In this document: one piece after another, positions 14,859 to 23,623 of the stretch
Position numbering within the stretch: position 1 is the first letter of the stretch
Layout: every line of letters begins with the position of its first letter
Source: JBNNGK01 sp050268245
GTDB lineage: Bacteria > Pseudomonadota > Gammaproteobacteria > Enterobacterales > Enterobacteriaceae
Assembly (NCBI RefSeq): GCF_050268245.1
Contig: NZ_JBNNGK010000024.1
Location: forward strand, 1 to 39,462
DNA: 39,462 bases
Direction of reading: 5' to 3'
The notes under the pieces: generated by a model
Told to the model about the DNA's origin: nothing
Database searches by the model: none
What the model saw: the letters and a program-made list of their open reading frames with translations, nothing else
Position numbers and translations under genes: made by a program

Positions 14859-16268
14859 TTATACGCTGTAGTACAGTTCGAACTCAACCGGGTGCGGCGT
14901 CATGCGCACACGATCCATCTCTTCTTTACGCAGGTCGATGTAAGCATCGATCGCGTCGTCGGTAAACACGCCGCCGCGGGTCAAGAACTCGCGATCTTCG
15001 CTCAGTGCTGCCAGCGCTTCGTCCAATGAACCGGCCACTTTTGGAATTTCTGCTTCTTCTTCCGGCGGTAGGTCGTACAGGTTTTTGTCCATGGCATCGC
15101 CAGGATGGATTTTGTTGATGATGCCGTCCAGGCCTGCCATCAGCAGTGCGGCGAAGCACAGATACGGGTTAGCCGCTGGATCCGGGAAGCGGGCTTCGAT
15201 ACGGCGCGCTTTCGGGCTGGCAACCACCGGGATACGGATGGACGCTGAACGGTTACGGGCCGAGTAAGCCAGCATGACCGGCGCTTCGTAGCCTGGAACC
15301 AGACGTTTGTAAGAGTTGGTGGTCGGGTTAGCCAGGGCATTGATGGCTTTAGCGTGTTTGATGATGCCGCCGATATAGAACAGGGCAGTTTCAGACAGGC
15401 CGCCGTATTTGTCACCCGCAAACAGGTTGGTGCCATTTTTGGACAGTGACATGTGGCAGTGCATACCGGAACCGTTATCACCAAACATCGGTTTTGGCAT
15501 AAAGGTCGCGGTTTTACCAAATGCGTGAGCCACGTTGTGAACCACGTATTTATAAATTTGGATTTCGTCCGCTTTTTTGGTCATGGTGTTGAAGCGGGTC
15601 GCCACTTCGTTTTGACCGGCGGTCGCTACTTCGTGGTGGTGAGCTTCAACCACCAAGCCCATTTCTTCCATGGTCAGACACATGGTAGAACGCAGATCCT
15701 GCGAGGAGTCGACCGGTGGAACCGGGAAGTAACCGCCTTTCACTGCAGGACGGTGGCCTTTGTTACCGCCTTCGTATTGGGTGCCGGAGTTCCATGCGCC
15801 TTCGATATCATCGATAGCGACGTGGGAACCGCGAATGCTGCTGCCGAAACGAATGTCGTCAAACAGGAAGAACTCAGGTTCTGGCCCGAACAGCACGGTA
15901 TCCGCGATGCCGGAAGAACGCAGAAAATCCTCTGCGCGCTTGGAGATAGAGCGTGGGTCACGATCATAGCCCTGCATTGTGCCTGGCTCAAGAATGTCGC
16001 AGCGCACAATCAGCGTGGACTCTTCGAAGAAGGGGTCGATAACGGCAGTGCTGGCGTCTGGCATCAGTACCATGTCAGATTCATTAATGCCTTTCCAGCC
16101 GCCGATCGAAGAGCCGTCAAACATTTTGCCTTCTTCAAAGAAATCGGCATTAACCTGATGAGCAGGAATGGTGACGTGCTGTTCTTTACCCTTGGTGTCA
16201 GTGAAACGCAGGTCTACGAATTTCACTTCATGCTCATTCAGCATCGTCAAAACGTGTTCAGCGGACAT
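14859..16268 (-). CDS. glnA: Glutamine synthetase, type I
   Basis: Catalyses ATP-dependent amidation of glutamate to glutamine as a dodecamer; the main route of ammonium assimilation at low nitrogen. Recognisable blocks are FDGSSIGGW near residue 50, FGPEPEFFLFD, NGSGMHCHMS and the ATP-binding KRLVPGYEAPV. The adenylylation site NLYDLP has Tyr398 (397 without Met), the residue modified by GlnE. It is 469 aa, exactly the E. coli length. A GGGAGAG ribosome site precedes ATG 16268. It heads the glnALG operon, with a sigma-54 promoter and NtrC enhancer sites upstream. Confidence 0.98.
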   Translation of the reverse strand: MSAEHVLTMLNEHEVKFVDLRFTDTKGKEQHVTIPAHQVNADFFEEGKMFDGSSIGGWKGINESDMVLMPDASTAVIDPFFEESTLIVRCDILEPGTMQGYDRDPRSISKRAEDFLRSSGIADTVLFGPEPEFFLFDDIRFGSSIRGSHVAIDDIEGAWNSGTQYEGGNKGHRPAVKGGYFPVPPVDSSQDLRSTMCLTMEEMGLVVEAHHHEVATAGQNEVATRFNTMTKKADEIQIYKYVVHNVAHAFGKTATFMPKPMFGDNGSGMHCHMSLSKNGTNLFAGDKYGGLSETALFYIGGIIKHAKAINALANPTTNSYKRLVPGYEAPVMLAYSARNRSASIRIPVVASPKARRIEARFPDPAANPYLCFAALLMAGLDGIINKIHPGDAMDKNLYDLPPEEEAEIPKVAGSLDEALAALSEDREFLTRGGVFTDDAIDAYIDLRKEEMDRVRMTPHPVEFELYYSV

Positions 16269-16348
16269 ACTTAACTCTCCCGGATTTATATTGTCGTCGT
16301 CGTGGAACGAATCTGTGGTACTGGCTTGTTTTTGCCTTGTAAAGACTA

Positions 16349-16367
16349 AAGCGAAAACTGTGCCAAC
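16349..16367 (-). promoter_or_regulatory. Sigma-54 promoter of glnA (glnAp2-like)
   Basis: On the reverse strand TTGGCACAGTTTTCGC (16366-16351) carries the -24 GG and -12 GC elements and is nearly identical to E. coli glnAp2. The predicted start is about 16339, roughly 70 bases before the glnA ATG. Confidence 0.9.
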
Positions 16368-16438
16368 TTTGTAAAAGCGAAATAATCACCATTCTGAGCG
16401 GCTTTTACTCACTCTGAGTATGCACCATCAGTGATGCA

Positions 16439-16457
16439 TTGCACCAGGTAAGTGCAA
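16439..16457 (-). promoter_or_regulatory. NtrC enhancer site 2 of glnA
   Basis: TTGCACCAGGTAAGTGCAA is an inverted repeat with TGCAC half-sites, centred about 110 bases upstream of the predicted glnAp2 start, the same distance as one of the two strong NtrC sites in E. coli. Confidence 0.75.
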
Positions 16458-16471
16458 AGAAGTGGGTGTTA

Positions 16472-16489
16472 AGCACTAAAATGGTGCAA
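16472..16489 (-). promoter_or_regulatory. NtrC enhancer site 1 of glnA
   Basis: AGCACTAAAATGGTGCAA fits the NtrC consensus almost exactly and is centred about 140 bases upstream of the sigma-54 start. Further loose TGCACC half-sites flank it at 16421 and 16511. Confidence 0.8.
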
Positions 16490-16577
16490 AAGTGCACCTG
16501 TTGGTGGTTTTTGCACCGTGAAAGGGATCACAAACTAACCTGTACACGGTTGTTTCTAAGAGATGGTTGTGATCTTG

Positions 16578-16606
16578 TTTAGTCCCTCGCTTAATACGTG
16601 TACAAT
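16578..16606 (+). promoter_or_regulatory. Predicted typA promoter
   Basis: TACAAT at 16601-16606 is a good -10 hexamer; TTTAGT at 16578-16583 is a weak -35 at 17-base spacing. It precedes the typA start by about 33 bases. Confidence 0.45.
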
Positions 16607-16638
16607 AGCGCGCTATTTCTAATGCCTGAGGCAAAGCT

Positions 16639-18462
16639 GTGATCGAAAATTTGCGTAACATCGCCATTATTGCCCACGTTGACCATGGTAAAACCACCCT
16701 GGTTGACAAGCTGCTGCAACAATCCGGTACTTTCGGAGAGCGTGTAGAAGCCACCGAACGCGTAATGGACTCCAACGATTTGGAGAAAGAGCGTGGGATT
16801 ACCATCCTCGCAAAAAACACCGCCATTAATTGGAAAGACTACCGCATCAACATCGTAGATACCCCAGGACACGCCGACTTCGGCGGTGAGGTTGAGCGTG
16901 TGATGTCAATGGTCGACTCGGTGCTGCTGGTTGTGGATGCAATGGATGGCCCAATGCCGCAAACCCGTTTCGTGACCAAAAAAGCATTTGCTAATGGTCT
17001 GAAGCCGATCGTGGTAATCAACAAGGTTGACCGCCCTGGCGCACGTCCTGACTGGGTTGTGGATCAGGTCTTCGACCTGTTCGTTAACTTGGATGCGACT
17101 GACGAGCAGCTAGATTTCCCTATCATCTATGCTTCTGCACTGATGGGAATCGCCGGTACTGACCATAGCGATATGGCTGAAGACATGACCCCGCTGTATC
17201 AAGCGATCGTGGATCACGTCTCTCCACCGCAGGTTGAGATGGATGCACCGTTCCAGATGCAAATCTCTCAGTTGGACTACAATAACTACGTGGGTGTTAT
17301 CGGCATCGGCCGCATCAAGCGCGGTAAAGTGAAGCCAAACCAGCAGGTAACCCTCGTGGATAGCGAAGGTAAAACCCGTAACGGTAAAGTCGGTAAAGTG
17401 CTGACCCACATGGGTCTAGAACGTATCGAAGCGACCGTTGCCGAAGCGGGCGACATCATTGCTATCACCGGTTTGGGCGAGTTGAACATCTCGGATACCA
17501 TCTGTGATCCTGCCAACGTAGAAGCGCTGCCTGCGCTGTCTGTCGATGAGCCAACCGTCAGCATGTTCTTCAACGTCAACACCTCACCTTTCTGCGGTAA
17601 AGAAGGTAAGTTTGTGACGTCTCGTCAAATCCTTGAGCGTTTGAACAAGGAATTGGTGCACAACGTGGCGTTGCGTGTTGAAGAAACTGACGATGCAGAT
17701 GCATTCCGTGTTTCTGGCCGTGGTGAACTCCACCTGTCGGTGCTGATTGAAAACATGCGTCGTGAAGGTTTCGAACTGGCGGTTTCCCGTCCGAAAGTTA
17801 TCTTCCGCGAACTCGATGGCCGTAAACAAGAGCCGTTCGAAAACGTCACGTTGGATATCGAAGAACAGCATCAGGGCTCGGTAATGCAAGCCATGGGCGA
17901 GCGTAAAGCCGATCTGAAAAACATGGATCCAGACGGTAAAGGCCGTGTGCGTCTCGATTATGTGATCCCAAGCCGTGGTTTGATTGGTTTCCGTAACGAG
18001 TTCATGACCATGACTTCTGGTACGGGCTTGCTGTACTCCACCTTTAGCCATTACGACGACGTGCGTCAGGGTGAAGTTGGCCAGCGCCAAAACGGTGTGC
18101 TGATCTCTAACGGTCAGGGTAAAGCGGTAGCGTTCGCACTGTATGGTCTGCAAGATCGTGGCAAGTTGTTCCTGGGTCACGGCGCAGAAGTGTATGAAGG
18201 CCAGATCATCGGTATTCACTCGCGTTCTAACGACCTGACCGTGAACTGCCTGACCGGTAAAAAACTGACCAACATGCGTGCTTCCGGTACTGACGAAGCG
18301 ACAACGCTGGTTCCGGCCATCAAAATGTCTCTGGAGCAGGCTCTGGAATTCATTGATGATGACGAGTTGGTCGAAGTCACGCCGCTGTCCGTACGTATTC
18401 GTAAACGTCATCTGACTGAAAACGATCGTAAACGTGCAAGCCGTGGCCCTAAAGAAGCGTAA
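16639..18462 (+). CDS. typA: Ribosome-associated GTPase TypA/BipA
   Basis: A translational GTPase related to EF-G/LepA that binds 70S ribosomes and supports large-subunit assembly and growth in cold or stress. G1 is AHVDHGKTT (residues 11-19), the switch II motif is DTPGHADFGGE, and G4 is NKVDRPGARPDW. The C-terminal domain unique to BipA follows, with SRGLIGFRNEFMTMTSGTG. It is 607 aa, as in E. coli. The start codon is GTG 16639, with a GAGG ribosome site 8 bases upstream; no upstream ATG fits. It is divergent from glnA. Confidence 0.97.
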   Translation: MIENLRNIAIIAHVDHGKTTLVDKLLQQSGTFGERVEATERVMDSNDLEKERGITILAKNTAINWKDYRINIVDTPGHADFGGEVERVMSMVDSVLLVVDAMDGPMPQTRFVTKKAFANGLKPIVVINKVDRPGARPDWVVDQVFDLFVNLDATDEQLDFPIIYASALMGIAGTDHSDMAEDMTPLYQAIVDHVSPPQVEMDAPFQMQISQLDYNNYVGVIGIGRIKRGKVKPNQQVTLVDSEGKTRNGKVGKVLTHMGLERIEATVAEAGDIIAITGLGELNISDTICDPANVEALPALSVDEPTVSMFFNVNTSPFCGKEGKFVTSRQILERLNKELVHNVALRVEETDDADAFRVSGRGELHLSVLIENMRREGFELAVSRPKVIFRELDGRKQEPFENVTLDIEEQHQGSVMQAMGERKADLKNMDPDGKGRVRLDYVIPSRGLIGFRNEFMTMTSGTGLLYSTFSHYDDVRQGEVGQRQNGVLISNGQGKAVAFALYGLQDRGKLFLGHGAEVYEGQIIGIHSRSNDLTVNCLTGKKLTNMRASGTDEATTLVPAIKMSLEQALEFIDDDELVEVTPLSVRIRKRHLTENDRKRASRGPKEA

Positions 18463-18486
18463 TTGCTGATTTAGCCGGCAATGCTT

Positions 18487-18516
18487 AGGGCGCGCATCAC
18501 GCGCCCTGAGTTTTTT
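18487..18516 (+). terminator. typA terminator
   Basis: AGGGCGCG-CATCA-CGCGCCCT followed by GAG and TTTTTT, 24 bases after the typA stop. Confidence 0.88.
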
Positions 18517-18628
18517 CCTCTGTTTTCCCCCGCATCTTCGACGCGCTATGCGCTTTTCTGTTTGCTCTCTGTTCAGCCCCCCATTTTCCCGCTACAGTGA
18601 AACTCCACCGGCCCGTCAGGAGAGGACT

Positions 18629-19219
18629 ATGCTGTATATCTTTGATTTAGGTAATGTGATTGTTGATATCGATTTCAAACGTGTACTGGGTGTATGGAGC
18701 AATTTGAGTGGTACGCCACTGGCAGTATTGACCGAACGTTTCACCATGGGCGAGGTTTTTCAGCAACACGAACGCGGTGAAATCACCGATGAAGAGTTTG
18801 CCGCTAGGTTATGTGACGAAATGGGTATTGCCCTCAGCTTTGAACAGTTTGTTACTGGTTGGCAGGCGGTGTTTGTTGCCCTGCGCCCAGAGGTGATTAC
18901 CCTGATGCAGCAGTTACGCAATGATGGTCACCGCGTCGTGGTGTTGTCTAATACCAACCGGCTGCACTGTCATTATTGGCCGCAGCATTATCCAGAAGTG
19001 GCGGCCGCTGCTGACCATCTGTATCTTTCGCAGGATATTGGGTTGCGCAAGCCGGATCCGGCCATCTATCAATACGTCTTGCAGGCGGAAAAGAGCGCGG
19101 CCGATCAGGCGGTATTCTTCGACGATCATCCGGGCAACGTTGCTGCCGCCCAGGCGCTGGGTATCAAGGCGGTTCACGTCACGAACCGCGATGTGGTGCC
19201 CGCTTATTTTGCGGGTTAA
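18629..19219 (+). CDS. yihX: HAD-family alpha-D-glucose-1-phosphate phosphatase YihX
   Basis: A cytosolic sugar phosphatase; the E. coli protein releases glucose from alpha-glucose-1-phosphate. HAD motif I is FDLGNVIVD at residues 5-13, motif II is VLSNTNR, motif III is the Lys of RKPDPAIYQ, and motif IV is FFDDHPGN. ATG 18629 with an AGGAGAGG site gives 196 aa, against 199 in E. coli; the extra frame to 18548 has no family support. In E. coli further yih genes separate typA from yihX; here the two are adjacent. yihY starts 46 bases after the stop. Confidence 0.93.
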   Translation: MLYIFDLGNVIVDIDFKRVLGVWSNLSGTPLAVLTERFTMGEVFQQHERGEITDEEFAARLCDEMGIALSFEQFVTGWQAVFVALRPEVITLMQQLRNDGHRVVVLSNTNRLHCHYWPQHYPEVAAAADHLYLSQDIGLRKPDPAIYQYVLQAEKSAADQAVFFDDHPGNVAAAQALGIKAVHVTNRDVVPAYFAG

Positions 19220-19265
19220 GTTTGGCAGGTTAAGCTTAACGCATACGAACTGACAAGGAGTGAGT

Positions 19266-20156
19266 ATGTCGTTTTTCCGCCGCAAGACGCTGCCGTCATC
19301 CATTAAGCCGGGCGTCACCTTTAGCCGCCTATTAATTAAGCGTATCGACAGTGATGGCCTGACGATGTTGGCAGGCCATCTGGCGTATGTTTCCCTGCTC
19401 TCTCTGGTTCCGTTAATCACCGTGGTATTTGCGTTGTTTTCGGTATTTCCGATGTTTTCTGACGTCAGCGAGCAGCTAAAAAGCTTCATCTTTTCCAACT
19501 TTATGCCCGCGGCGGGTAACGTGATCCAACGTTACCTGGAACAGTTTGTTGCCAATTCCAACAAAATGACCGCCGTTGGGATCTGCGGCCTGATCGTCAC
19601 CGCACTGTTGCTAATGTCGTCGGTGGACAGTGTGCTGAACACCATTTGGCGCAGTAAAAATAAGCGTTCAGTGGTCTATTCTTTCGCGGTTTATTGGATG
19701 GTGTTGACGCTGGGGCCGCTGTTGGTCGGCGCAAGCATGGTCATCAGCTCGTATCTACTATCGCTGAACTGGCTAGCGCAAACCGGAGTGAACAGCCTGA
19801 TAGATCAGGTATTGCGTATTTTCCCGTTAATCCTGTCGTGGATATCATTCTGGCTGTTGTACAGCGTGGTGCCGACGGTACGCGTACCGGCAAAGCATGC
19901 GTTAATAGGGGCGCTGGTGGCCGGCTTATTATTCGAGCTGGGAAAGAAAGGGTTTGCCCTTTACGTCACCATGTTCCCGTCTTATCAACTGATCTACGGC
20001 GTGCTGGCAGTGATCCCAATATTATTTCTGTGGGTCTATTGGAGCTGGTGTATCGTGTTACTTGGGGCGGAAATTACCGTCACGCTGGGAGAGTACCGCG
20101 CGTATCGTCAGCATAAAAATGAACAACCAGATAAGCAGCAAGAAGGGCATGTATGA
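19266..20156 (+). CDS. yihY: YihY family inner membrane protein
   Basis: An integral membrane protein of the YihY/virulence factor BrkB family; its biochemical role is not settled, and the old assignment as ribonuclease BN is wrong. About six hydrophobic segments are visible, with conserved LAYVSLLSLVPLI, SVDSVLNTIWR and KKGFALYVTMFPSYQLIYGVLAVIPILFLWVYW. The open frame starts at GTG 19260, but AAGGAG is correctly spaced only for ATG 19266, giving 296 aa against 290 in E. coli. Its stop overlaps the dtd start (ATGA), indicating one operon. Confidence 0.92.
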   Translation: MSFFRRKTLPSSIKPGVTFSRLLIKRIDSDGLTMLAGHLAYVSLLSLVPLITVVFALFSVFPMFSDVSEQLKSFIFSNFMPAAGNVIQRYLEQFVANSNKMTAVGICGLIVTALLLMSSVDSVLNTIWRSKNKRSVVYSFAVYWMVLTLGPLLVGASMVISSYLLSLNWLAQTGVNSLIDQVLRIFPLILSWISFWLLYSVVPTVRVPAKHALIGALVAGLLFELGKKGFALYVTMFPSYQLIYGVLAVIPILFLWVYWSWCIVLLGAEITVTLGEYRAYRQHKNEQPDKQQEGHV

Positions 20157-20590
20157 TTGCGTTAATTCAACGGGTGTTAAATGCCAGCGTCACGGTTGAC
20201 GGTGAGAAAGTCGGCAAAATTGGCCCCGGTTTGTTAGTGTTATTAGGGGTTGAGCAGGACGATAACGAACAAAAAGCCGAACGGTTGTGTGAGCGGGTGC
20301 TGGGATATCGCATCTTTGGCGATGAGAACGACAAGATGAACCTCAACGTTCAGCAGGCGGGGGGCAGTGTTTTGGTGGTGTCGCAGTTTACGTTGGCTGC
20401 GGACACGCAAAAAGGCATGCGGCCGAGTTTTTCTCGCGGCGCAGTCCCTGCGGAAGCCGAACGGTTATATCACTATTTTATTGGCCAATGTCGTGAGCGC
20501 GGCGTCGAAACGCAAACCGGGCAGTTTGCCGCAGACATGAAAGTGGCGTTGGTGAACGACGGACCGGTGACTTTCTGGCTGCAGGTTTAG
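20153..20590 (+). CDS. dtd: D-aminoacyl-tRNA deacylase
   Basis: Hydrolyses D-amino acids wrongly attached to tRNA, preventing their use in translation. The active-site motif SQFTLAADT and the C-terminal GPVTF cis-proline motif are both present, and the length of 145 aa is the family standard. ATG 20153 overlaps the yihY stop codon. As in E. coli, the order is yihY-dtd-yiiD. Confidence 0.96.
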   Translation: MIALIQRVLNASVTVDGEKVGKIGPGLLVLLGVEQDDNEQKAERLCERVLGYRIFGDENDKMNLNVQQAGGSVLVVSQFTLAADTQKGMRPSFSRGAVPAEAERLYHYFIGQCRERGVETQTGQFAADMKVALVNDGPVTFWLQV

Positions 20591-20598
20591 GAACCACC

Positions 20599-20697
20599 CA
20601 ATAGGCTATCTTGTTTGCCATGTTAGGGCAGGGTAGTGCTCGCGCCAAAAAAGTGCGCTGCCTCGCCCCACGCTGATGGCGACAATCACGCCTATTG
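20599..20697. repeat. Long nested hairpin between dtd and fabY
   Basis: Three pairs of arms nest in order: CAATAGGC (20599) with GCCTATTG (20690), GCCAT (20617) with ATGGC (20676), and GGGCAGG (20626) with CCTCGCCC (20661). The apex is an A-rich loop near 20647. It begins 8 bases after the dtd stop and ends 40 bases before fabY. There is no T-run for a standard terminator. It may be a miniature repeat or a structured leader; I do not recognise the family. Confidence 0.6.
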
Positions 20698-20737
20698 AAT
20701 GGCTCCACAGGACATACTATTTGGAGAGAAGGCGTCT

Positions 20738-21685
20738 ATGTATCACCTACGAGTACCCGTAACAGAACAAGAACTGAAGGATTATTACCAGTTTCGCTGG
20801 GAAATGCTGCGTAAGCCGTTGCACCAGCCCGTGGGTTCGGAAAAGGATGCCTATGACGCGATGGCGCATCACCAGATGGTGGTGGATGAGGGTGGCAATA
20901 TTGTCGCTATCGGGCGCTTATACATAAACGCCGATAATGAAGCGGCCATTCGCTTTCTGGCGGTTGAACCTTCAGTACAGGACAAAGGCTTGGGTACGCT
21001 GGTGGCGATGACGCTAGAATCGGTGGCCCGGCAGGAAGGTGTCAAGCGCGTCGTGTGTAGCGCGCGTGAAGATGCGGTCGAATTCTTTGCCAAACTGGGT
21101 TTCGAAAGCCAAGGGGAAATCACCGTACCGCAAACGACACCTATTCGCCACTTTTTGATGATCAAACCGGTCGCGACGTTAGACGATATTTTGCACCGCC
21201 CAGACTGGTGCGGGCAGTTGCAGCAAGCATGGTACGAGCATATTCCACTGAGCGAAAAGATGGGTGTACGCATTAGCCAGTATACCGGCCAACGTTTTGT
21301 CACCACCATGCCGGAAGTGGGTAATCAGAACCCGCACCACACCTTGTTTGCAGGCAGCCTATTCTCGTTGGCGACATTAACCGCGTGGGGATTGATCTGG
21401 CTATTGCTGCGAGAGCGCCACTTAGGTGGCACGATTATTCTGGCAGATGCGCATATTCGCTACAGCAATCCTATTACCGGCCGTCCGCGTGCGGTGGCCG
21501 ACTTGGGGTCACTGAGTGGCGATCTTGACCGCTTGGCTCGCGGCCGTCGGGCGCGGGTTCAGGCGGAGGTGGCTCTGTTTGGCGATGGTGATAAAGGCGC
21601 TGTCTTTGAAGGAACCTATATGGTACTGCCCGCCGCGCCGGATGTGCCCTTGGACCAAGGTGGCTGTGAAGCCATTATGGAGTAA
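20738..21685 (+). CDS. fabY: Bifunctional GNAT / thioesterase-like protein FabY (YiiD, MadA)
   Basis: The E. coli homologue YiiD is linked to fatty-acid initiation through malonyl-ACP decarboxylation. The N-terminal half (about 1-145) is a GNAT acetyltransferase fold with VQDKGLGTLVAMTLE. The C-terminal half (about 160-305) is the YiiD_C hotdog-like domain with GNQNPHHTLFAGSLFSLATLTAWG and IILADAHIRYSNPI. An in-frame ATG exists at 20699, but ATG 20738 has a GGAGAGAAGG ribosome site and begins MYHLRVPVTEQ, the conserved start; that gives 315 aa. It is the last gene of the block shared with the E. coli yih region. Confidence 0.9.
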   Translation: MYHLRVPVTEQELKDYYQFRWEMLRKPLHQPVGSEKDAYDAMAHHQMVVDEGGNIVAIGRLYINADNEAAIRFLAVEPSVQDKGLGTLVAMTLESVARQEGVKRVVCSAREDAVEFFAKLGFESQGEITVPQTTPIRHFLMIKPVATLDDILHRPDWCGQLQQAWYEHIPLSEKMGVRISQYTGQRFVTTMPEVGNQNPHHTLFAGSLFSLATLTAWGLIWLLLRERHLGGTIILADAHIRYSNPITGRPRAVADLGSLSGDLDRLARGRRARVQAEVALFGDGDKGAVFEGTYMVLPAAPDVPLDQGGCEAIME

Positions 21686-21724
21686 AACGTAAGGGCGCGG
21701 CATGTCACCGCGCCCGCTGGCGAT

Positions 21725-23386
21725 TTATGGATGTTGTTGACTCACTGTTTGCCCCGTTTTTGCCGTTGCTTGAAGATTGCCTTGCACCGAATCTTTGAAC
21801 GGCCCGTCGCTGTTTAACAAACCTCGTAATTGCAGTTGCAGATTACCGTCTCCTTCCAGCGGCACAGGCTGCCAACCCCATGGCTGTAGGGTATTGAGTG
21901 GCACCGATCGGCCGGATAAAGACAGCGAAAACGGCTTGCCTGGTAATTGCGAGACGGTAGCCTTGGCATCCAGCAGGCCATCCGGCATAAATGCACTCAT
22001 CTCAGTAACGGCGATCTGATGCTGATCCGCCGTCAGCGCGAGCGATGGCCGCCGCAAGTCCACTTTATTGAAGGTGGCTGCACTGGCGTTCAGGTTCAAA
22101 GAGCCTGACCACAGGCCCCAATGGTGATCGCTTGCCAGCAGCAGATTGCTGCCATAGCCGTCCAGCGCCGTCAGTTGGAAAGGAAATGACGGGTTGATAT
22201 CGATAAGCAGATTACGGTTAGCGGCCAGTTTAGTGACGAACACTTGGGCCAGCCAATCAGGCAGCGGCGCTAACCACCGCTCACGCCAATTTTGTGGCAA
22301 GGTATATTCCAGCGCAACGGCAGTGACTTCATCCAGTTGCAGGCGTTTCGTCGCGCGTAGCCAACTGCCAGAAGCACGCAAGAGCCCGCCTTCCCAACGA
22401 GAAGTAAACTGCGGGATGGCAACACCTGCCGGCGACAGCCGCATAGTGATAATCGGATCGATAAGATGGAAGCGGCCAGTGATGATATCGCTGGCGTTAA
22501 CGTTCAGTGTGCCATCTTGACTCTGCCAATCACCGTTATGGATGCGGGTATTTTGTAGTGATAGATCTAAATCGTTCAATGCCCATCCTTGGCCTTCCAG
22601 GCGCGCGTCGATCAAATCAAAGCGTTTAACCGAAACCGGTGGCAGGGTGGTGATATGTTGCCAAAACTGCGCCAGCGTTAGGGGCGTTTGCAGTCTGACA
22701 TGGCTTAAACGTAGCCGTTCTATTAACCAACTGCCATCCGTGTCGCGGCTGGCTTTACCGGTAAGCGCACCTTGAGCTAGATCGGCACCGAAATCATTGA
22801 GTAGCAGTTTGCCTTGCTTGACTTCACCTTGCACGAGCACGCGTGAGGCGGGGAGGTCGTTGAGTGACAGCGAACCGGCGCTCAGCTGGAACTGATTATT
22901 ATCGCCAAGAATATGCTCGGCTTTAGGGTGCCACGGCGTAATGCCAGCATTCACTTTTTGTGCATTAAGCCGCCAGTCGGCATCATTGGATTGCAACGCC
23001 ATATTGCTCAACTGCAGTATGTCTGCCTGAATCGGTAATGCCATCGTTTGGGGCTGTATGTTCAACGTACCATCACGCAGCGTAACGCTGTGGAAATAAC
23101 GTGGCTGGGTGATTTGTCGCAGGCTAAGGCCAAGATCGATTTGTTGGGCGACCAACCCCTGCGGCTGATTACCCCGTGCCAGCGTGACGCCTTGCAGGCT
23201 GATTTGCGCTGGCTGAGCCCAAGAATGAGATATTTTGCTTAGCGTGAGGCGATAGTCACCGCGATCGTTTATCCACTTGCTGATCTGGCTCGCCGCCCAG
23301 TGCGTTTGTCCTACGACATACAACAGCATTACCGCGAGCGCCACCACGAGCAGCAGCGTCAGCAACAGTTTCCCGATAAATTTCAT
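21725..23386 (-). CDS. yicH: AsmA-family envelope protein YicH
   Basis: A large envelope protein with one N-terminal membrane anchor (residues about 5-27, LLLTLLLVVALAVMLLYVVG) and a long periplasmic part. That part is rich in short beta segments, as in the AsmA/TamB superfamily thought to bridge the periplasm for lipid transport. Specific function is unknown. It is 553 aa, against 569 in E. coli. It reads toward fabY and lies downstream of xanP, from which it is separated by a terminator. Family assignment rests on overall pattern and position. Confidence 0.82.
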   Translation of the reverse strand: MKFIGKLLLTLLLVVALAVMLLYVVGQTHWAASQISKWINDRGDYRLTLSKISHSWAQPAQISLQGVTLARGNQPQGLVAQQIDLGLSLRQITQPRYFHSVTLRDGTLNIQPQTMALPIQADILQLSNMALQSNDADWRLNAQKVNAGITPWHPKAEHILGDNNQFQLSAGSLSLNDLPASRVLVQGEVKQGKLLLNDFGADLAQGALTGKASRDTDGSWLIERLRLSHVRLQTPLTLAQFWQHITTLPPVSVKRFDLIDARLEGQGWALNDLDLSLQNTRIHNGDWQSQDGTLNVNASDIITGRFHLIDPIITMRLSPAGVAIPQFTSRWEGGLLRASGSWLRATKRLQLDEVTAVALEYTLPQNWRERWLAPLPDWLAQVFVTKLAANRNLLIDINPSFPFQLTALDGYGSNLLLASDHHWGLWSGSLNLNASAATFNKVDLRRPSLALTADQHQIAVTEMSAFMPDGLLDAKATVSQLPGKPFSLSLSGRSVPLNTLQPWGWQPVPLEGDGNLQLQLRGLLNSDGPFKDSVQGNLQATAKTGQTVSQQHP

Positions 23387-23472
23387 TGCCTATACCCGCG
23401 TCGGTCAAAAAAGATACCCTGTTTATGCCGTAATTAACCCACTATCTCAAGGGCAATGGTCTGATAGACAAT

Positions 23473-23497
23473 AAAAAAACGGCCGCAGGCGGCCGTT
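23473..23497 (-). terminator. xanP terminator
   Basis: On the reverse strand AACGGCCG-CCTG-CGGCCGTT is followed by TTTTTTATTG. It lies between the xanP stop and the yicH start. Confidence 0.88.
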
Positions 23498-23538
23498 GGT
23501 CTGCCGAGGTGTGTGGATAACGACACCACTCGTTGACC

Positions 23539-23607
23539 GTATCATCCCCACTGATACCCTCCTTCGCTTAACGCGCAGCCCCAATAAATTCAGTGAGGGG
23601 ATGATAC
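23539..23607 (-). other. Long hairpin in the xanP 3' untranslated region
   Basis: GTATCATCCCCACTGA (23539-23554) pairs with TCAGTGAGGGGATGATAC (23590-23607) with one two-base bulge, giving a 16-bp stem and a 35-base loop. It lies 16 bases beyond the xanP stop and before the terminator, so the mRNA 3' end carries it. Confidence 0.6.
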
Positions 23608-23623
23608 TGCCATCAACGCCGGG

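Noticed and set aside
15453..16274. 273-codon forward ORF antisense to glnA
   Set aside because: It is a shadow of the highly biased glnA codons. The reverse frame is unmistakable glutamine synthetase.
17584..18411. 275-codon reverse ORF antisense to typA
   Set aside because: Shadow of typA, without family features or a ribosome site.
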